A stretch of 64,000 bases of DNA, from NCBI GenBank assembly GCA_905221605.1, contig CAJNDS010000196.1, positions 72,551-136,550 of the forward strand, written 5' to 3'. Both the position numbers and the translations under genes were made by a program. Below, piece after piece: positions 9,977 to 20,302 of this stretch (the first letter of the stretch is position 1; every line of letters starts with the position of its first letter). The notes beneath the pieces were generated by a model that worked only from the letters and a program-made list of their open reading frames with translations, ran no database searches and was not told the DNA's origin. Source of the stretch: Symbiodinium natans (lineage: Eukaryota; Sar; Dinophyceae; Suessiales; Symbiodiniaceae).

Positions 9977-12465
9977 ACACAGCTGTTCTTTGACTCAACC
10001 AATGTAGGCCCACCCTTTGACGCGCCCTTGCCAAAATTGAACTTGGCACGGAAGGCTGCATCCTCCCGCTCCTCTTGCGCATCGTCCACCACTCCTTCAT
10101 CAGTTGGAGGGCCTCCAATGTCCCCCTCCTCATCTCCGGCATTATTGCTGGTCTCCGATTCAGCTGGACATCTTGTTGGCCACCCTTCACCATAGCGACG
10201 ATGCTCATAGGTACACTCGTCTCCATTGCGACAGGTCCCTTGGTTGTAGAACCTGCACAGTTTGGTATACCCTTTCGACAAAGGTTTTGGCGTCAAGTAA
10301 ACCTTTTTAACCTTTGAGGGATCCAAATAATCCTCTATTGGTCTTCCCTCCTTCTGCCGCATAGCTTCAACCATTTCATCGAGTTCCTGCAAAAACTTCA
10401 GTGAATCCAACCGCAATTCGTACCAAAACTCATCATCCCCTTTGTCCATGATCTTTGCAACCGCCTCACCTGTAGCCGCCTCGCTGTGCATCCTTCTTTG
10501 GCGTGCCAGGTCAAATAGGGCGTTGTGATACTGATCCCGGGAATAACTCCCTCTTTTCCAACCTGCATCTTCTTGACCATCGGGTGTCCAACCCTCACTC
10601 AGCAACACATTATAGGCTCCATGAGCTTCATTTTCTATCTGTGCAGAGTTTGCCACCAGCTCTTTCACTTCTTCCAGGCGGCGATCTAGCAACATCCCAG
10701 TGATCTTGCCAAGATATTCCTTGTCTGTTAGTGCGTTACCAAGAAGCACTCGATAGATTCTTTCGCCGTAGAGCTGCTTCTGAACGCCTTCCTCCCAGTC
10801 TTCAGGAGATACCCATTCATTGGCAGACCACCCATAGCATTGCCACTCTTCCTCCGTCCAGTTCCATTGACCGTAGGAGGATTTTTGGTCCCATTGACCA
10901 TCATACCAAGAATCATTCCACCACATACCTGAACTACTATTTTTCCATTTGCGCAGTTCCGTGGAAGCGACCTCATTCACATCATCTTCCAGCTCCAGGT
11001 AGGTGTCCAAAATTAAGGTACCATCTTCTTTTACTTCCTGCACCAGTGCTTGGACTGTATCACCGATCCAAAACTGACTCGCGTCTTTCCCTTTCACAGG
11101 AATCAGCACATTCAGATCCTCATAGTCCAAATAAACTCCCTCTGCAGTGATGCGGTAAACAGTTCCATCGAGCGTATCTCCTTTCTGATAGCTGCGTTTG
11201 CCATGTGAAGCGGGGAGTACCTCATTGGGTACTTCACTTTTCTTCCTTACAGAAGCTGGCATACTTTCTTCAGGTCCTTGTACACCCCCTGCTTCCACCA
11301 TATTTTCAGCTTTAGCCAACGGCTCCGCCTCTCCTGTTGTAGTCTGCTTGGTGTCGACTTCCAGCAAACCACCAGTCGGCGCAATCTCCATTTCATTGGA
11401 GAGACCTCCTTCCACTGGGTCCTTTGATTTATCATCTACAGCAGGCATACTTTCTTCCACTGTAGGATCCTTTGGCTTGTCATCTACAGCAGGCACACTC
11501 TCTTCCACTGTAGGATCCTTTGGCTCCATGGTTACCAAGGGAGATTCACCGCCATCCATCACAGCTGCTCCATTGGCTCCGGTGTGACCTTCATCATTTT
11601 GTTCCACGCCACCAACTTCAGGCTGCACTGGTGCGTCCACCTGTGAACCTCCATCGTTGGCTACTACGGAGACCTGCGCCCCATTGTTGCAGTCATCCGC
11701 GGAACATGAAACCTCATGCGCCTCAACCCGTGCTCCATCCGCACTCCAGGTTTTCATCGGCACACTGGCCCGCACTTCATTGGTGCTCCAGGCTCCTGCC
11801 TCTTCCCTCTTGTCAGGCAGATCAACAGTATTCTCAGCTACTCCAGAAGACTCACCTTTTTCTTGGACAGTGGTTGCATTGGCAATAAATGAGGAACTTC
11901 CATCAACCGATACATCCAGTGTGTTGTTCCCAATTTCTTTTTCAGGAATAACCTCCTGACTGCCAGACGCTCCATCCACCACCAACTCTTCCGCAGCTGA
12001 AATACCACTCCCTTCCACATTGGGAATCATCTTGTCCGGACTCACAGGTTTTACTGCTGCGTCACCCTCAGAAAGCGCTTTGCCCTTTTCCTGATCCAGG
12101 TGCTCTCCAGCCATATTCATCTGCAATCCAGAAATTTCATCTTCCTCTGGAGAACCCGAGGTCCCAGGAGCTTCACCACCCCTTAGACCGCTATCCCCGA
12201 TGATAGAGGAAAATTCCCTTTCTACAGCACTATCTACGCTACCTTGAAACGCCCTTATGGACTCAGCTGGCGGTGTAGGCGTTGTAGGACCCAGCGCAGC
12301 CCCCGGTTCCAGTTCATTGCCAGAAGGAGAATCAGCCACCTTGTCCCCTACCATCTTTTCACCCACCTCCGGCAGTGTCCACTTGCTCTCCTGCGTATCC
12401 AGGCAGTAATAGTACTGTCTCCCATCCTCGTGGAGATGCCACTCCCATGTTGTCCCATCACACGC
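9898..12465 (-). pseudogene. Small-element polyprotein segment: WW, S1-like and CCCH domains
   Basis: Open from just after a TAA at 12466-12468. A WW domain comes first (about 12447-12367), with W, DGRQYYY, a second W and P in canonical spacing; WW domains bind proline-rich peptides. A long acidic region with PKDPTVEESVPAVDDK-type repeats follows. Next is an S1-like/OB-fold motif (near 11190-11000; KGDTLDGTVYRITAEGVYL), a class that binds RNA. Then come a W/Y-rich stretch, a helical region and a CCCH finger, CRFYNQGTCRNGDECTYEH, near 10255-10200. The combination suggests an RNA-binding structural protein of the element. It ends out of frame at 9898. Confidence 0.65.
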
Positions 12466-13131
12466 TTAGATCAGACGCTCGTCTTTCCGAAAACCGTCCT
12501 CTTCAGAGACTTGGCGCATCTCATCAGCCTCTTCAGACAACTGGCGTATCCTTTCAGCCTCCATCTCCAGAATCTCCTCCTCGTCCATGGCGTATTCAGC
12601 AGTAGGTGCTGCTTCAAAACTGTCTACACCTCTTTTTTCTTGTTTGTCACCGCCTTCACCACCCATGGAACTCACCGAGGAATCTTCCTTCATCTTGTTC
12701 TGAGACTTTTTGGATACCTGTGACATTTCTCCAGTCAGATCTGTCTGCGTTTCCTGACTGACCATCATTCTTTGACTTGAAGACGAAGACGACCCCTGAA
12801 AACCATGCCTCATCTTCCAACGTAATACGGTCGCTTCTAACCCATGGTCCATATCACCAGCTTCATCCCAGGGCCTCTTTTCTCCAGCCCTTGGTGGCAC
12901 AGAAAAGGCTTGTCCTTCACCTTCAGCATCGTCAATCCTGTCCACATTGGGACCCATACCCTCATTGGGGCTTCCAGCAACTATTGATCTTTCCAGCTGT
13001 TTCTCCGTAGCACCAGGCACCGTTGCTTCTAGCACCACTTCTTGAGCAGGAAAACCAGTTGCACCCAATTCAGCTCCACCATTGTCAGCGCCATTCGCAG
13101 GGGTTTGGAGCCATTGCTTGGATGAAGACAT
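12466..13131 (-). pseudogene. N-terminal segment of the small-element polyprotein
   Basis: The first ATG of the internal region on the minus strand is at 13131, 66 bases inside the 5' LTR. It opens a 221-residue frame rich in Ser, Glu and Met (MSSSKQWLQTPANGADNGG and onward), ending in a heptad-like EEILEMEAERIRQLSEEAD region that may be a coiled coil. It stops at TAA 12466-12468, and the same frame continues directly into the WW domain. Confidence 0.6.
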
Positions 13132-13184
13132 TGCTTCTTTAGACCAAGCCCTGAACGAAAACAACTTACCGCAGGGAACCGTTT

Positions 13185-13196
13185 GGGCTCATAACC
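13185..13196 (-). promoter_or_regulatory. Primer-binding site matching the initiator tRNA-Met anticodon arm
   Basis: Immediately inside the 5' LTR the minus strand reads GGTTATGAGCCC. Its complement, GGGCTCATAACC, is what an initiator tRNA-Met would have at positions 29-40: three G, loop CTCATAA with anticodon CAU, then CC. It does not match a tRNA 3' end. Drosophila copia is primed this way by a cleaved tRNA half. The sequence match is seen; the use as primer is inferred. Confidence 0.65.
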
Positions 13197-13464
13197 TACG
13201 GGGGGCAACCAAAGAGGTAAAGGGATCAACCCCACTGATCGCCCGGAAATTATATTCCCCAGACCGAACCAAAAGACACACCCAGAACACGGAGAGAAAG
13301 GAGAACCAAGGAAGGGAGTAAAGGGGGCCTATGCCTAAGCACCTAGGAACCAACCCCAACTCTTTTCACGAAAAGGCCTCTGTTACTGGCCATCCTTGAG
13401 CCATATAAACAGCGGGTTCCATAACCCTTCCAATACTACCTTTTATACAAGTTGCAGCTCCGCA
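13197..13464 (-). repeat. 5' LTR of the small element (right)
   Basis: 268 bp, same ends as 4721-5008, with one substitution (near 13441) and lacking 20 bases. A TATA-like TTTATATGG lies just before TGGCTCAAG (minus strand 13403-13395), which equals the last nine bases of the dinoflagellate spliced leader. Confidence 0.88.
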
Positions 13465-13560
13465 TAGGGTTTAGGGTTTAGGGTTTAGGAAGTTTAGGGT
13501 TTAGGGTTTAGGGTTTAGGGTTTAGGGTTTGGGGTTTGGGGTTTGGGGTTTGGGGTTTGA
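13465..13560 (-). repeat. Telomere-type array with right target-site copy
   Basis: TTTAGGG units grading into TTTGGGG. The first five bases (TAGGG, 13465-13469) are the right target-site duplication of the small element, so the element inserted into this array. Confidence 0.9.
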
Positions 13561-13573
13561 GGGTTCCGAGGTT

Positions 13574-13727
13574 GAAGGTTGGCACTTTTGCAATCGGAAC
13601 AGGAAGAATCGCGTGCGCGCCTGCGCGCGTGGTTCAGTTGCCTGCGGTTGCGGAGCTGCGCCGATGCTAGGTGCACAGAAATCTTGCGGTTGAAAACGGC
13701 GTTGATCCTGGAACGCCATGGACCCAA
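13574..13727 (+). CDS. Candidate coding exon, unknown product
   Basis: An open, Arg/Leu-rich stretch (LALLQSEQEESRARLRAWF, later TEILRLKTALILERHG) lies between two telomere-type arrays. Its GC-rich third positions resemble the other exons. There is no family match. Arrays at 13975-14020, 14113-14160 and 14392-14420 follow, with only weak coding signal between them. Confidence 0.35.
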
Positions 13728-14531
13728 AACCCTGAGCCACAAACCCCCACACCCTAAACCACAAGCCCAGAAACCCCCCGACCCTAAACCCTCAGCAGTG
13801 GAAGGCTATGGTGGGGCGACAGTCGTAGATGTGGGACTTGGCCACTTGGTGTGCACGTTGAGACCGGGGCAGGATTGACATGCTGTGTTTTTGTGTAGAT
13901 GTTCTGCTGAACTATAATAGCGCTACTCATTTTTCCCACACTACTCCGTACTCAGAGACACCCAGGAGCTGTTTTTTAGGGTTTAGTGTTTTTAGGATTT
14001 AGGGTTTTAGGGTTAGGGGGAACCTTTTCAAGTTTCAAGTGGGTCCAAGGTGGTGGGTCGAGGGCAACAGGGTCCCAGAGAAGGCCCCTACAAAGGTCTC
14101 AGAGGCGCTGGCCCACCCTAAACCTAAACCCTACACCCTAAACCCTAAACCCCCCCCCCCCAAAGAGAATTGCATGAGCCGCCTGGTGCTGCGTCCAGAG
14201 AAACTTCAGGTGGTGGGCTTCGGGAAGCAGAAAAAGGGGGGAGGGTCTCCCAGAGGGGTCCCAGGCAGCGGGTTTGCAGGTTGGTGCGTCCTTTTCTATT
14301 TAGGATGCTCGCTTGTATTATCCTAAATGATTGTAGTATATCATCGCATATGAAGTACCTGAAAATGAAAGCCATAAATGGATGCCCGTTTGGTTTAGGG
14401 TTTTGGGTTTAGGGTTTAAGCCTGCTGCAAAAACGGGTTGCCAAGCCCGGCGACCTATCAAACGATATGTCGTCCCCCGGGTTCTATGGCTTGGGTTTCA
14501 ATGCGGGTGTGCAAATGCGCGTGGTGGTCAG

Positions 14532-14637
14532 CTTACTTGGAAGTTCCTGAAGGTTATAAGTAGTTACCATATACTTCCAACCCTATCTCGGGTATCATAA
14601 CCCTACTTATGAGTACCCGAATGAACCTCCAAGTAAG
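14532..14637. mobile_element. MITE/introner-like element, family 1
   Basis: A 106-bp segment with imperfect terminal inverted repeats of about 32 bp starting CTTACTTGGARGTTC. GTCAG occurs at 14527-14531 and again at 14640-14644, a possible target duplication. A related end, GTACTTGGAGGTTC, starts the intron at 20555. Short TIR elements that create introns (introners) are known in dinoflagellates. Confidence 0.55.
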
Positions 14638-14684
14638 AAGTCAGGTGCTGTGCTTTAGGTGCCCTTTGCTTTTTCTTCCAGGCC

Positions 14685-14787
14685 CAGTAGTAGAGTAGGC
14701 AACCTTTAAACCTTTTTGGGGTAGTAGAATCCCCTTAGAATCCCAACGGTTAACCTTTAGTTCCCCCCAGGTTCCTGAACAACTAAG
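14685..14787 (+). mobile_element. Introner-like repeat, family 2, copy 1
   Basis: About 103 bp, roughly 90% identical to 19357-19459 (shared blocks GGGGTAGTAGAATCCCCTTA, GGTTAACCTTTAGTTCCCCC, ACAACTAAG). Both copies sit immediately upstream of a coding exon, as expected for a repeat that forms an intron and supplies its 3' end. Confidence 0.65.
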
Positions 14788-14790
14788 CAG

Positions 14791-14926
14791 GTGACAGCTG
14801 GCAGGATGTGGAGATCTGCGCCCATTTCGACGAGTTCGTAGAAGTCTTCGCCACCGCAACCTTTCCGGAGGGCCTCTCCACTGGGATTCTCAAAGCGCCA
14901 GGCGGGAGGGGGCTGAAGTTGACCAG
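14791..14926 (+). CDS. Coding exon of the extracellular-type gene
   Basis: After the acceptor AACTAAGCAG the frame reads GDSWQDVEICAHFDEFVEVF and then FPEGLSTGILKAPGGRG, open up to a probable GA donor (CCAG/GATC) near 14926. It precedes the LamG-like exon at 15096 and is probably part of the same protein. No separate domain was recognised. Confidence 0.5.
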
Positions 14927-15095
14927 GATCTGAGAGTTCGTGGGTTTTTGGGTTCGGAAGAATTGCTCATAGGATTCCCATATGGTTCCTTTATAAATAT
15001 ACTGTCATGTCCCCCAAAACCCTTTTCTAATTATTAAGGCCCCTATATTCGCATTTTCTTGTGACGGACTCTTCGTGCTTGCATGGGAAAGCCAG

Positions 15096-15540
15096 GTGTG
15101 GCAAGCGGAGCTCTCGCAATTCAGCTCTCCGAAAATCGCTCTTCTGAAGGCTTACAGCTGTGTGGCAAGCTGTCGTACTTGCCGGAGCGGCCAGGCTTCG
15201 ATCATGTCCGTTTCCACGTCCGTGCGGAGCATGAAGGTCTAGTCCTGGAAAGGGAAGGCGCGCTGCACGTGAGGGTGCGCGACAACCGCTCCCCGGTGGC
15301 TGGCTCTGCGATGGCCATCAGAACAGACGGACGGACTGGGTATGCCTTGCTGGGTCACACTCCTTTCTTTGCGCGGGGCGAGCTCTCCATCGCCATCTGG
15401 CTGAAACCTGACTCGGTGGCTGGTGATGCGATCATCGTCAGCCGCCACACCGTCACTGGCGCCAACCGGTTGCTTCTGTATCTGAAGGGAGAAAACTACA
15501 TCTTCGCTTGGCGATGTGGAGGCGGGGCCTGCGGTGGATT
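15096..15540 (+). CDS. LamG-like domain exon
   Basis: About 148 residues open after a CCAG acceptor. Recognisable strands are LEREGALHVRVRDNRS, GYALLGHTPFFARGELSIAI with WLKPDS, and NRLLLYLKGENYIFAWR. These are characteristic of laminin-G/concanavalin-like domains, which are extracellular and ligand-binding. The 3' boundary is uncertain; the last codons of the open frame (GGGACGGFRS) may already be intron. Together with 17952-18059 and 18181-18290 it would make a second copy of the domain seen at 2.6-3.8 kb. Confidence 0.6.
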
Positions 15541-16370
15541 CAGGTCTTGTATGCACAGGCCGTTGAGGATCGGAAGGTCTTGAAAATTGCGCCCTGAGCC
15601 TAAACGGGTGCAGATTGCGGGTGCATTTACAGTGGAAGCACTGGGTTATAACCAACAGTATCTGCAAGATACAGCAACGTCCACATGGCTGTCGCGGATT
15701 TCGGAACTCCTAAGAGTTGAAAAGCCTCTAATTACTTTTTTTCATAGCGGAGTCGAAATCCAGTCTTTGTAGCTGACTTCGTAAAGCTACATATAAAGGC
15801 CTTCAAGGAGTTTTGCAGAGGCCGGAGCGCTCCAAACCCTAAACCCTAAACCCTAAACCCTAAACCCTAAACCCTAAACCCTAAACCCTAAACCCTAAAC
15901 CTCCGTGTTTGACATGTAGAATGTTCCCGGCTGGGGCTGTTTTCAATTTCTTTCTCAGCACCTCCCGTGCTCGTTCAAGAATTTCATGCAAAGGGGCCGC
16001 TTGAAGGCTTGCCTGTTCTGCGAACAGTACCACAGTTGTCATGAAGCCATGAAGCCTCCATATTGCAGCTTAAGGGCAAGAAGTTGATCACGGAGGGTTT
16101 TCAAGTCACAGTCGTGGGAACCTGTGAACAAGCAAACTGCTGCAACTAACGATGGTCTCCCCCTCAGCAGGAAGTTGAAAGCGCAAAGCCATTGCACGGG
16201 CAGATTTCGGCTGCAGGGTTGCATGTCCCATGGAAGTGAGCGCTCATCAGTGGTGATTCTTGCCTTGTGCAGACACCAGCGCAAGTGAGAGAGCTTGTGA
16301 GTGTGATTGTTGAGGTTCCCGAACCCATGACATCATTATCTGCACTGCCCCTACTCCTTTGTGCTGTTAG
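15541..16370. other. Intron with a telomere-type array
   Basis: No coding signal is supported. A perfect CCCTAAA array of about 9.5 units lies at 15834-15901. Confidence 0.55.
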
Positions 16371-16496
16371 GAGAGATTGCGTTTACGAGCTTTCCCGTGG
16401 AGCCGGACGATAGCTACGTGCTGGAGACCGGGCTGACTGCCAAGCAAATCCGGGCTGGACTATTTGAAGCACATCATCTGGCGGTTTCGTTGAAGT
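16371..16496 (+). CDS. Candidate coding exon of the extracellular-type gene
   Basis: Follows a GTTAG acceptor and reads GEIAFTSFPVEPDDSYVLET then GLTAKQIRAGLFEAHHLAVS, compatible with beta-strands of an extracellular domain. The 3' end is uncertain. The next 800 bases hold no supported exon, only a GA-rich microsatellite with poly-G at 17561-17612. Confidence 0.4.
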
Positions 16497-17289
16497 GTGT
16501 CCCATCAGGAGCTGCACTTCTTTTTTTGTTTGTCAAATCAGATCATGGGCGAATGCATGCGTTGCGCATCTATGTCAAGGCAGATCTATGTGCAAGTAGG
16601 CCGATGTTCAGCACGTCAGCGTGCGTGAAGTAAGGGTGGGCGCACTAGAAGCCCTCCCGTCTGCTGGTGCTGCTGATGCTCGTCCCAACCCCCAAACAGA
16701 AACGAAGGGTGGATGATGCTCTCGCCTTGGGTCCCTTGAGCGCGACCAGCAGCGATACCCCGTGAAGCCCAAGTGGTCGAGGCTGCATCCGTGCGGCGGC
16801 CAAACAGGACGGCGGGCCTTGATTCGGCTTCGCCCACAACAGTTTGTCGGAAGTCTGTGTGGCAGCGGCGCGCTTGCACACACTCCTTCGCTTATTGATT
16901 GATGACAAACAACCGCTTTGTAGTTCGGGAACGAGATGAACAGTAGCGCCTGCAAATTGATAGTTCCTTGCTAGCAGTTGTGACACGTTTGTGACACTAT
17001 CTGGGCGGGACCAACGCAACGTCCACTGACTCAAGTCCTGGCAAGGGCTTAGATTCTTGCTCATTTCCGCCCTAAACCCGAAGCCCTAATTGGTTGATTT
17101 CTTCCTATGAATTCGAATTAAATGGTCCGACCATGTTGGCCTTTGGCGACCCGTTCCGTTGAGCGTAAAGCCAGACGGACCCCGCAATGCCGTGGCTAGT
17201 CGGGTGGCAAAAAAAGCCCTAACTGGTTCCGAGAGGCCCAGCGAGGCAGGTGGCAAAAAGCAAGTTGGTTCGCAGCTTGCCTGTTGCAG

Positions 17290-17385
17290 GCGAGGAGTAC
17301 CGGCTGCGCTTTGCGGCCTTTCGCAACGGCAAGCAATTCGCAAAGTCGGATGACATCGGCCCATGCGTGCCCGGCTGCAGCTTGG
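17290..17385 (+). CDS. Candidate Fn3-like exon
   Basis: After a TTGCAG acceptor the frame reads EEYRLRFAAFRNGKQFAKSD then IGPCVPGCSLDL. The YRLRFAAFRN pattern resembles the F-strand of fibronectin type III domains (Y.vrv.A.n..G). One strand is too little for a firm call. Confidence 0.4.
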
Positions 17386-17432
17386 ATCTTCAATTTCTAT
17401 AGGGTTTGAGGGCGAAGTGGGGTGTATTAAAA

Positions 17433-17492
17433 GGGAACCTTGGGTTACATACCCACGCTTGAGCCCCCCCCCCTCCCTTAAGCACCCTACAA
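17433..17492. repeat. Intron repeat, family 3, copy without a telomere array
   Basis: Contains GGGAACCTTGGGTTACATAC, then CGCTTGA, a run of C, and CCCTCCCTTAAGCACCCT. The same left and right halves flank a telomere array at 20303-20458. Confidence 0.75.
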
Positions 17493-17557
17493 TCAACATT
17501 GGATTTGTCACGTCGGTGCTTTTTCTTCGGGGGTGCAAGCGTCCCAGCGCGGAACGC

Positions 17558-17590
<33 letters not shown>

Positions 17591-17874
17591 GGGGGAGGGG
17601 GGGGGGGGGGGGCAAATGGGGGAAAATGCCCCCGTGGCCCGTGGAGTGCGATTCAAACCCAGGTGGCGTTGAAGATGAGCTCAGCATCACGCCATGGGAG
17701 CTGGGTTCCGAGTACGACCCTTCGACCTCCGATTCTTGGTGTCTGTTTTTTTTTGCGAAAAAAATGTTCAGGGTTTAGGGTTTGGGGTTTAGGGTTTGGG
17801 GGTTCTTGTTCTGAGTGTGGCAATCTGGGCCTGGGAGATAGAGATTCATAGTTGCGCCCATGTCAGACTTCCTC

Positions 17875-17947
17875 CTAAACACCCTAAACCCTAAACCCTA
17901 AACCCTAAACCCTAAACCCCTAAACCCTAAACACTAAACCCTAAACA
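17875..17947 (+). repeat. Interstitial telomere-type array (CCCTAAA)n
   Basis: About nine units directly before the exon at 17952. A short TTTAGGG/TTTGGGG stretch lies at 17770-17802. Confidence 0.9.
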
Positions 17948-17951
17948 ACAG

Positions 17952-18059
17952 CTCCCAAGGATGCACATTTGCCTGGGATGTTTGTTGTGCCCTCGAACTT
18001 CTTCCGGGGTGCCCTCGATGACTTCCGGGTCTTCCAGGCGGAGCCTTGGCAGCCCAGTG
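17952..18059 (+). CDS. LamG-like domain exon, C-terminal strand
   Basis: Acceptor AACAG, then PKDAHLPGMFVVPSNFF, RGALDDFRVFQAEPWQPS. The F-x-G-x-[IL]-DD-[FV]-R-[VI] pattern is the usual last strand of LamG-like domains and parallels FGGVIDELRVW at about 3750. The donor after CCCAGTG is followed by an intron with six TTTAGGG units at 18079-18121. Confidence 0.55.
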
Positions 18060-18180
18060 GTACCCTTTACCCTTTTTTTTTAGGGTTTAGGGTTTAGGGT
18101 TTAGGGTTTAGGGTTTAGGGGTTCCCTTATGAAATAACCAACCCCAAAGAAGGGTGCCCTTTATTGTAATGTGGTTACTG

Positions 18181-18290
18181 GGCCACCAAGGAGCTGACAT
18201 CGTCTGAAGTTGAGGCCGTCGTGTCGGGCCACGAGGTCCGGGAGAATGATCTGCTTCTTCACTATACCTTCGACAACGACGAGGGTGCCT
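18181..18290 (+). CDS. Coding exon of the extracellular-type gene
   Basis: Reads ATKELTSSEVEAVVSGHEVR then ENDLLLHYTFDNDEGA, ending at a GTGAGT donor. The L-L-x-Y-Y/H-T-F-D motif commonly starts the next LamG-like repeat. The acceptor is not AG; the intron ends GGTTACTG, resembling the end of introner family 2. Confidence 0.5.
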
Positions 18291-18422
18291 GTGAGTATCA
18301 AAACCTGGTGCACGATGTCGCTATATTTTGCTTGGGAATTAGTTTTGTTTAGTTTTGTTCATCTAAACCCCTAAGAGGATGCCAAAATTAGTATTTTTTT
18401 TAAGGCTCTAAGGGGAGTACAG

Positions 18423-19239
18423 GTCGAGTGCTCAGCCCTCAGTGTAAAGACGGCTCGGACCAGCGATGGTGCTTGGAACCGCTTCCCCTTCATGGAATCC
18501 ATGCTGGGTGGCTCCGGTGCGGTAAGCCAAGTCAAGTCGCCATTTCCGATCAAAGGTTCCGTGCTCCACCGCAGCATGAGCGAGCGTGGCTGTGCGGATG
18601 TCAAGCTGCAGGGTTCCGACGCTGATGGCGATGCACTCACATTTAGCCTGCATCCATCAACGGGCACAGACGTCAACGCTTCTTTGGAGCCTACTACCGG
18701 CCTACTTCGCTTCTGTGACTTGCTTGGCGGCCGTCGCGATGTGGACATCTTCTATGATGCGTGCGATCCCTTGGGCCTCTGTGCCTCTCAACAATCGGGT
18801 CTCGGGCAGCTGGTAATGCATGTCTTTCAAAGTGGGCCCGAGATCACAAGCTTCCAGCACTTGCCCGAGTCAAACGAGCTTCGGCTGGTCTTCAACAAGC
18901 CAACCAACATGCCCGATGTACACACACCAGCAGCAATTGATCGTTTACTGTCCTTCTCCAACATGCCAACCGGCTCAAGTATCATCGGTGGCTCGTGGGA
19001 GGAGGGTGGGCAAGCCTTTCGCCTTGTCTTGCTCGGCGAATTTTCCGAGCAGCTTCCGATCGCAGTGTCCATCAATCCTGGTGGACAGCTTCGTGATGCC
19101 GCCTCGACCACCTTTTCGAGTGAAAGTACTTCCCCGGCCTTGATCAGGATCAAGTGCTCAGAGGGGACGAGGCTTCCGCACGGCAAGGAGTCCTGTGAGG
19201 GCTGTGGGCTTGGGCGCTACCTGGCGCAGGACGAGCAAG
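18423..19239 (+). CDS. Cadherin-like exon ending in a Cys-rich repeat
   Basis: One long open exon after a TACAG acceptor (starts VECSALSVKTARTSDG). Residues near 18600-18720 read LQGSDADGDALTFSLHPSTG and later LEPTTGLLRFCDLLGGRRDV. D-x-D-G-D-x-L-x-F/Y and x-G-x-L are the hallmarks of cadherin/Ig-like repeats. Then comes a beta-rich region (ITSFQHLPESNELRLVFNKP). The end, CSEGTRLPHGKESCEGCGLG, opens a GCC2/GCC3 (ephrin-receptor-like) Cys-rich repeat. All of this is typical of a large secreted or surface protein. The proposed donor is a GC site near 19239; the frame stays open further, but into introner family 2. Confidence 0.6.
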
Positions 19240-19356
19240 GCACTGGGTCTCAGAAAATGCCAACCGGGTTCAGGGTTTGGAGCTATAGAGGAAAGCGAAA
19301 CGGAAATACCAGTAGTAAAGAGAGGCCTCATAAGGCCTGCTGCTACAAAGGGCCTC

Positions 19357-19459
19357 CTAGTAGTAGAGTAGGTAACCTTTAACCTTTTCGGGGTAGTAGA
19401 ATCCCCTTACAATCCCAAAGGTTAACCTTTAGTTCCCCCAGGTTACTGGACAACTAAGA
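19357..19459 (+). mobile_element. Introner-like repeat, family 2, copy 2
   Basis: Near-identical to 14685-14787, again just before a coding exon. The ends are loosely inverted (GTAGGTAACCTTTAACC at one end, GGTTACTGGACAACTAAG at the other). Confidence 0.65.
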
Positions 19460-19492
19460 TCTAAGGGTTGAATTTTTTCGACGTCAAAACAC

Positions 19493-19629
19493 GTGCCCCC
19501 ATGCAGCGCAGGCCAGGCTACTTGCACCTCGTGCCGGCCCGGCAGCTTTGCCAACGAGACCTCGGCCATCGGCTGCACCCTCTGCCCGCGCGGCGCGTGG
19601 CAAAGCGAGACCGGGCAGTGCCCAGGTCG
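19493..19629 (+). CDS. GCC2/GCC3-like Cys-rich exon
   Basis: Reads CSAGQATCTSCRPGSFANET then CTLCPRGAWQSETGQC. The spacing C-x7-C-x2-C-x2-G-x(10-12)-C-x2-C-x2-G-x8-C is that of GCC2/GCC3 (TNFR/ephrin-like) repeats. It follows directly on the truncated repeat at the end of the cadherin-like exon, which supports one continuous protein. Confidence 0.6.
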
Positions 19630-19834
19630 GCACAGAGGACCTGCAGTAGATGTTGGGGGGGGGGGGGGGCCAGAGGGGTTTTCTTGGTGGGGTTTGGGGA
19701 TGGTTTTGTGGGGGAGGTCGCCACAAGACATCGGCAGGCCATCGTCCCCCCCTAGAAGCATTCCCCGCACCTCCACCCCCCCCCCCCCCCACAAAACAAA
19801 AAAGAACAGAACCCTGAAAACCGGAATCAGAAGC

Positions 19835-20030
19835 TAAACCCCTAAACCCCTAAACCCCTAAACCCCTAAACCCCTAAACCCCTAAACCCCTAACCCCCTA
19901 AACCCCTAAACCCCTAAACCCCTAAACCCACAAACCCCCAAACCGCTAAACCCCTAAACCCCTAAACCCCTAAACCCCTAAACCCCAAAACCCCAAAGCC
20001 CCTATAAACCCTAAACCCCTAAACCCTATA
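19835..20030 (+). repeat. Variant telomere-type array (CCCCTAAA)n
   Basis: About 24 units, mostly the octamer CCCCTAAA. A homopolymeric C tract at 20091-20110 follows. Confidence 0.92.
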
Positions 20031-20302
20031 CCACCTCCAAGGTCATCCTGCCTGAGCTGCGAGGGTCGAGCTGCAGGCCCCCCTGGAGTTTCCCCCCCCC
20101 CCCTCCCCCCCAGAGACGCGATCTTTTTTTGCTTCGGTTTTTTTTCTCTTTCTGAATGAATGTCTAAAATACGTATATCCAATAAGGGCATAGTATACTG
20201 ATACTGTCATCACATGTTATCATAACATGTTAGGTTTATGGGGGGGCTCACTGATGCCCCCGAAGAGGGGGGGTAGGTACCTCGGCAACCTTAGGGAAGC
20301 TT

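Larger units (their letters stand above)
4721..13464 (-). mobile_element. 8.7-kb non-autonomous LTR retroelement encoding CCCH-finger proteins
   Basis: The element is bounded by direct LTRs (4721-5008 and 13197-13464) and a 5-bp duplication TAGGG. Transcription runs on the minus strand: the candidate primer-binding site lies inside the right LTR and the polypurine tract inside the left LTR. The internal 8.2 kb is almost entirely coding on the minus strand (13131 down to 5283) but is cut into seven pieces by two in-frame stops and four frame changes. It contains WW, S1-like and six CCCH motifs. No protease, integrase, reverse transcriptase or RNase H motif was found, so it must be mobilised in trans. 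The LTR copies differ by one substitution and one 20-bp gap, which indicates a recent insertion despite the broken frame. Confidence 0.88.

Noticed and set aside
5798-12366. Host genes for CCCH zinc-finger RNA-binding proteins on the minus strand
   Set aside because: The whole stretch lies between direct LTRs with a target-site duplication, primer site and polypurine tract, so it belongs to a retroelement.
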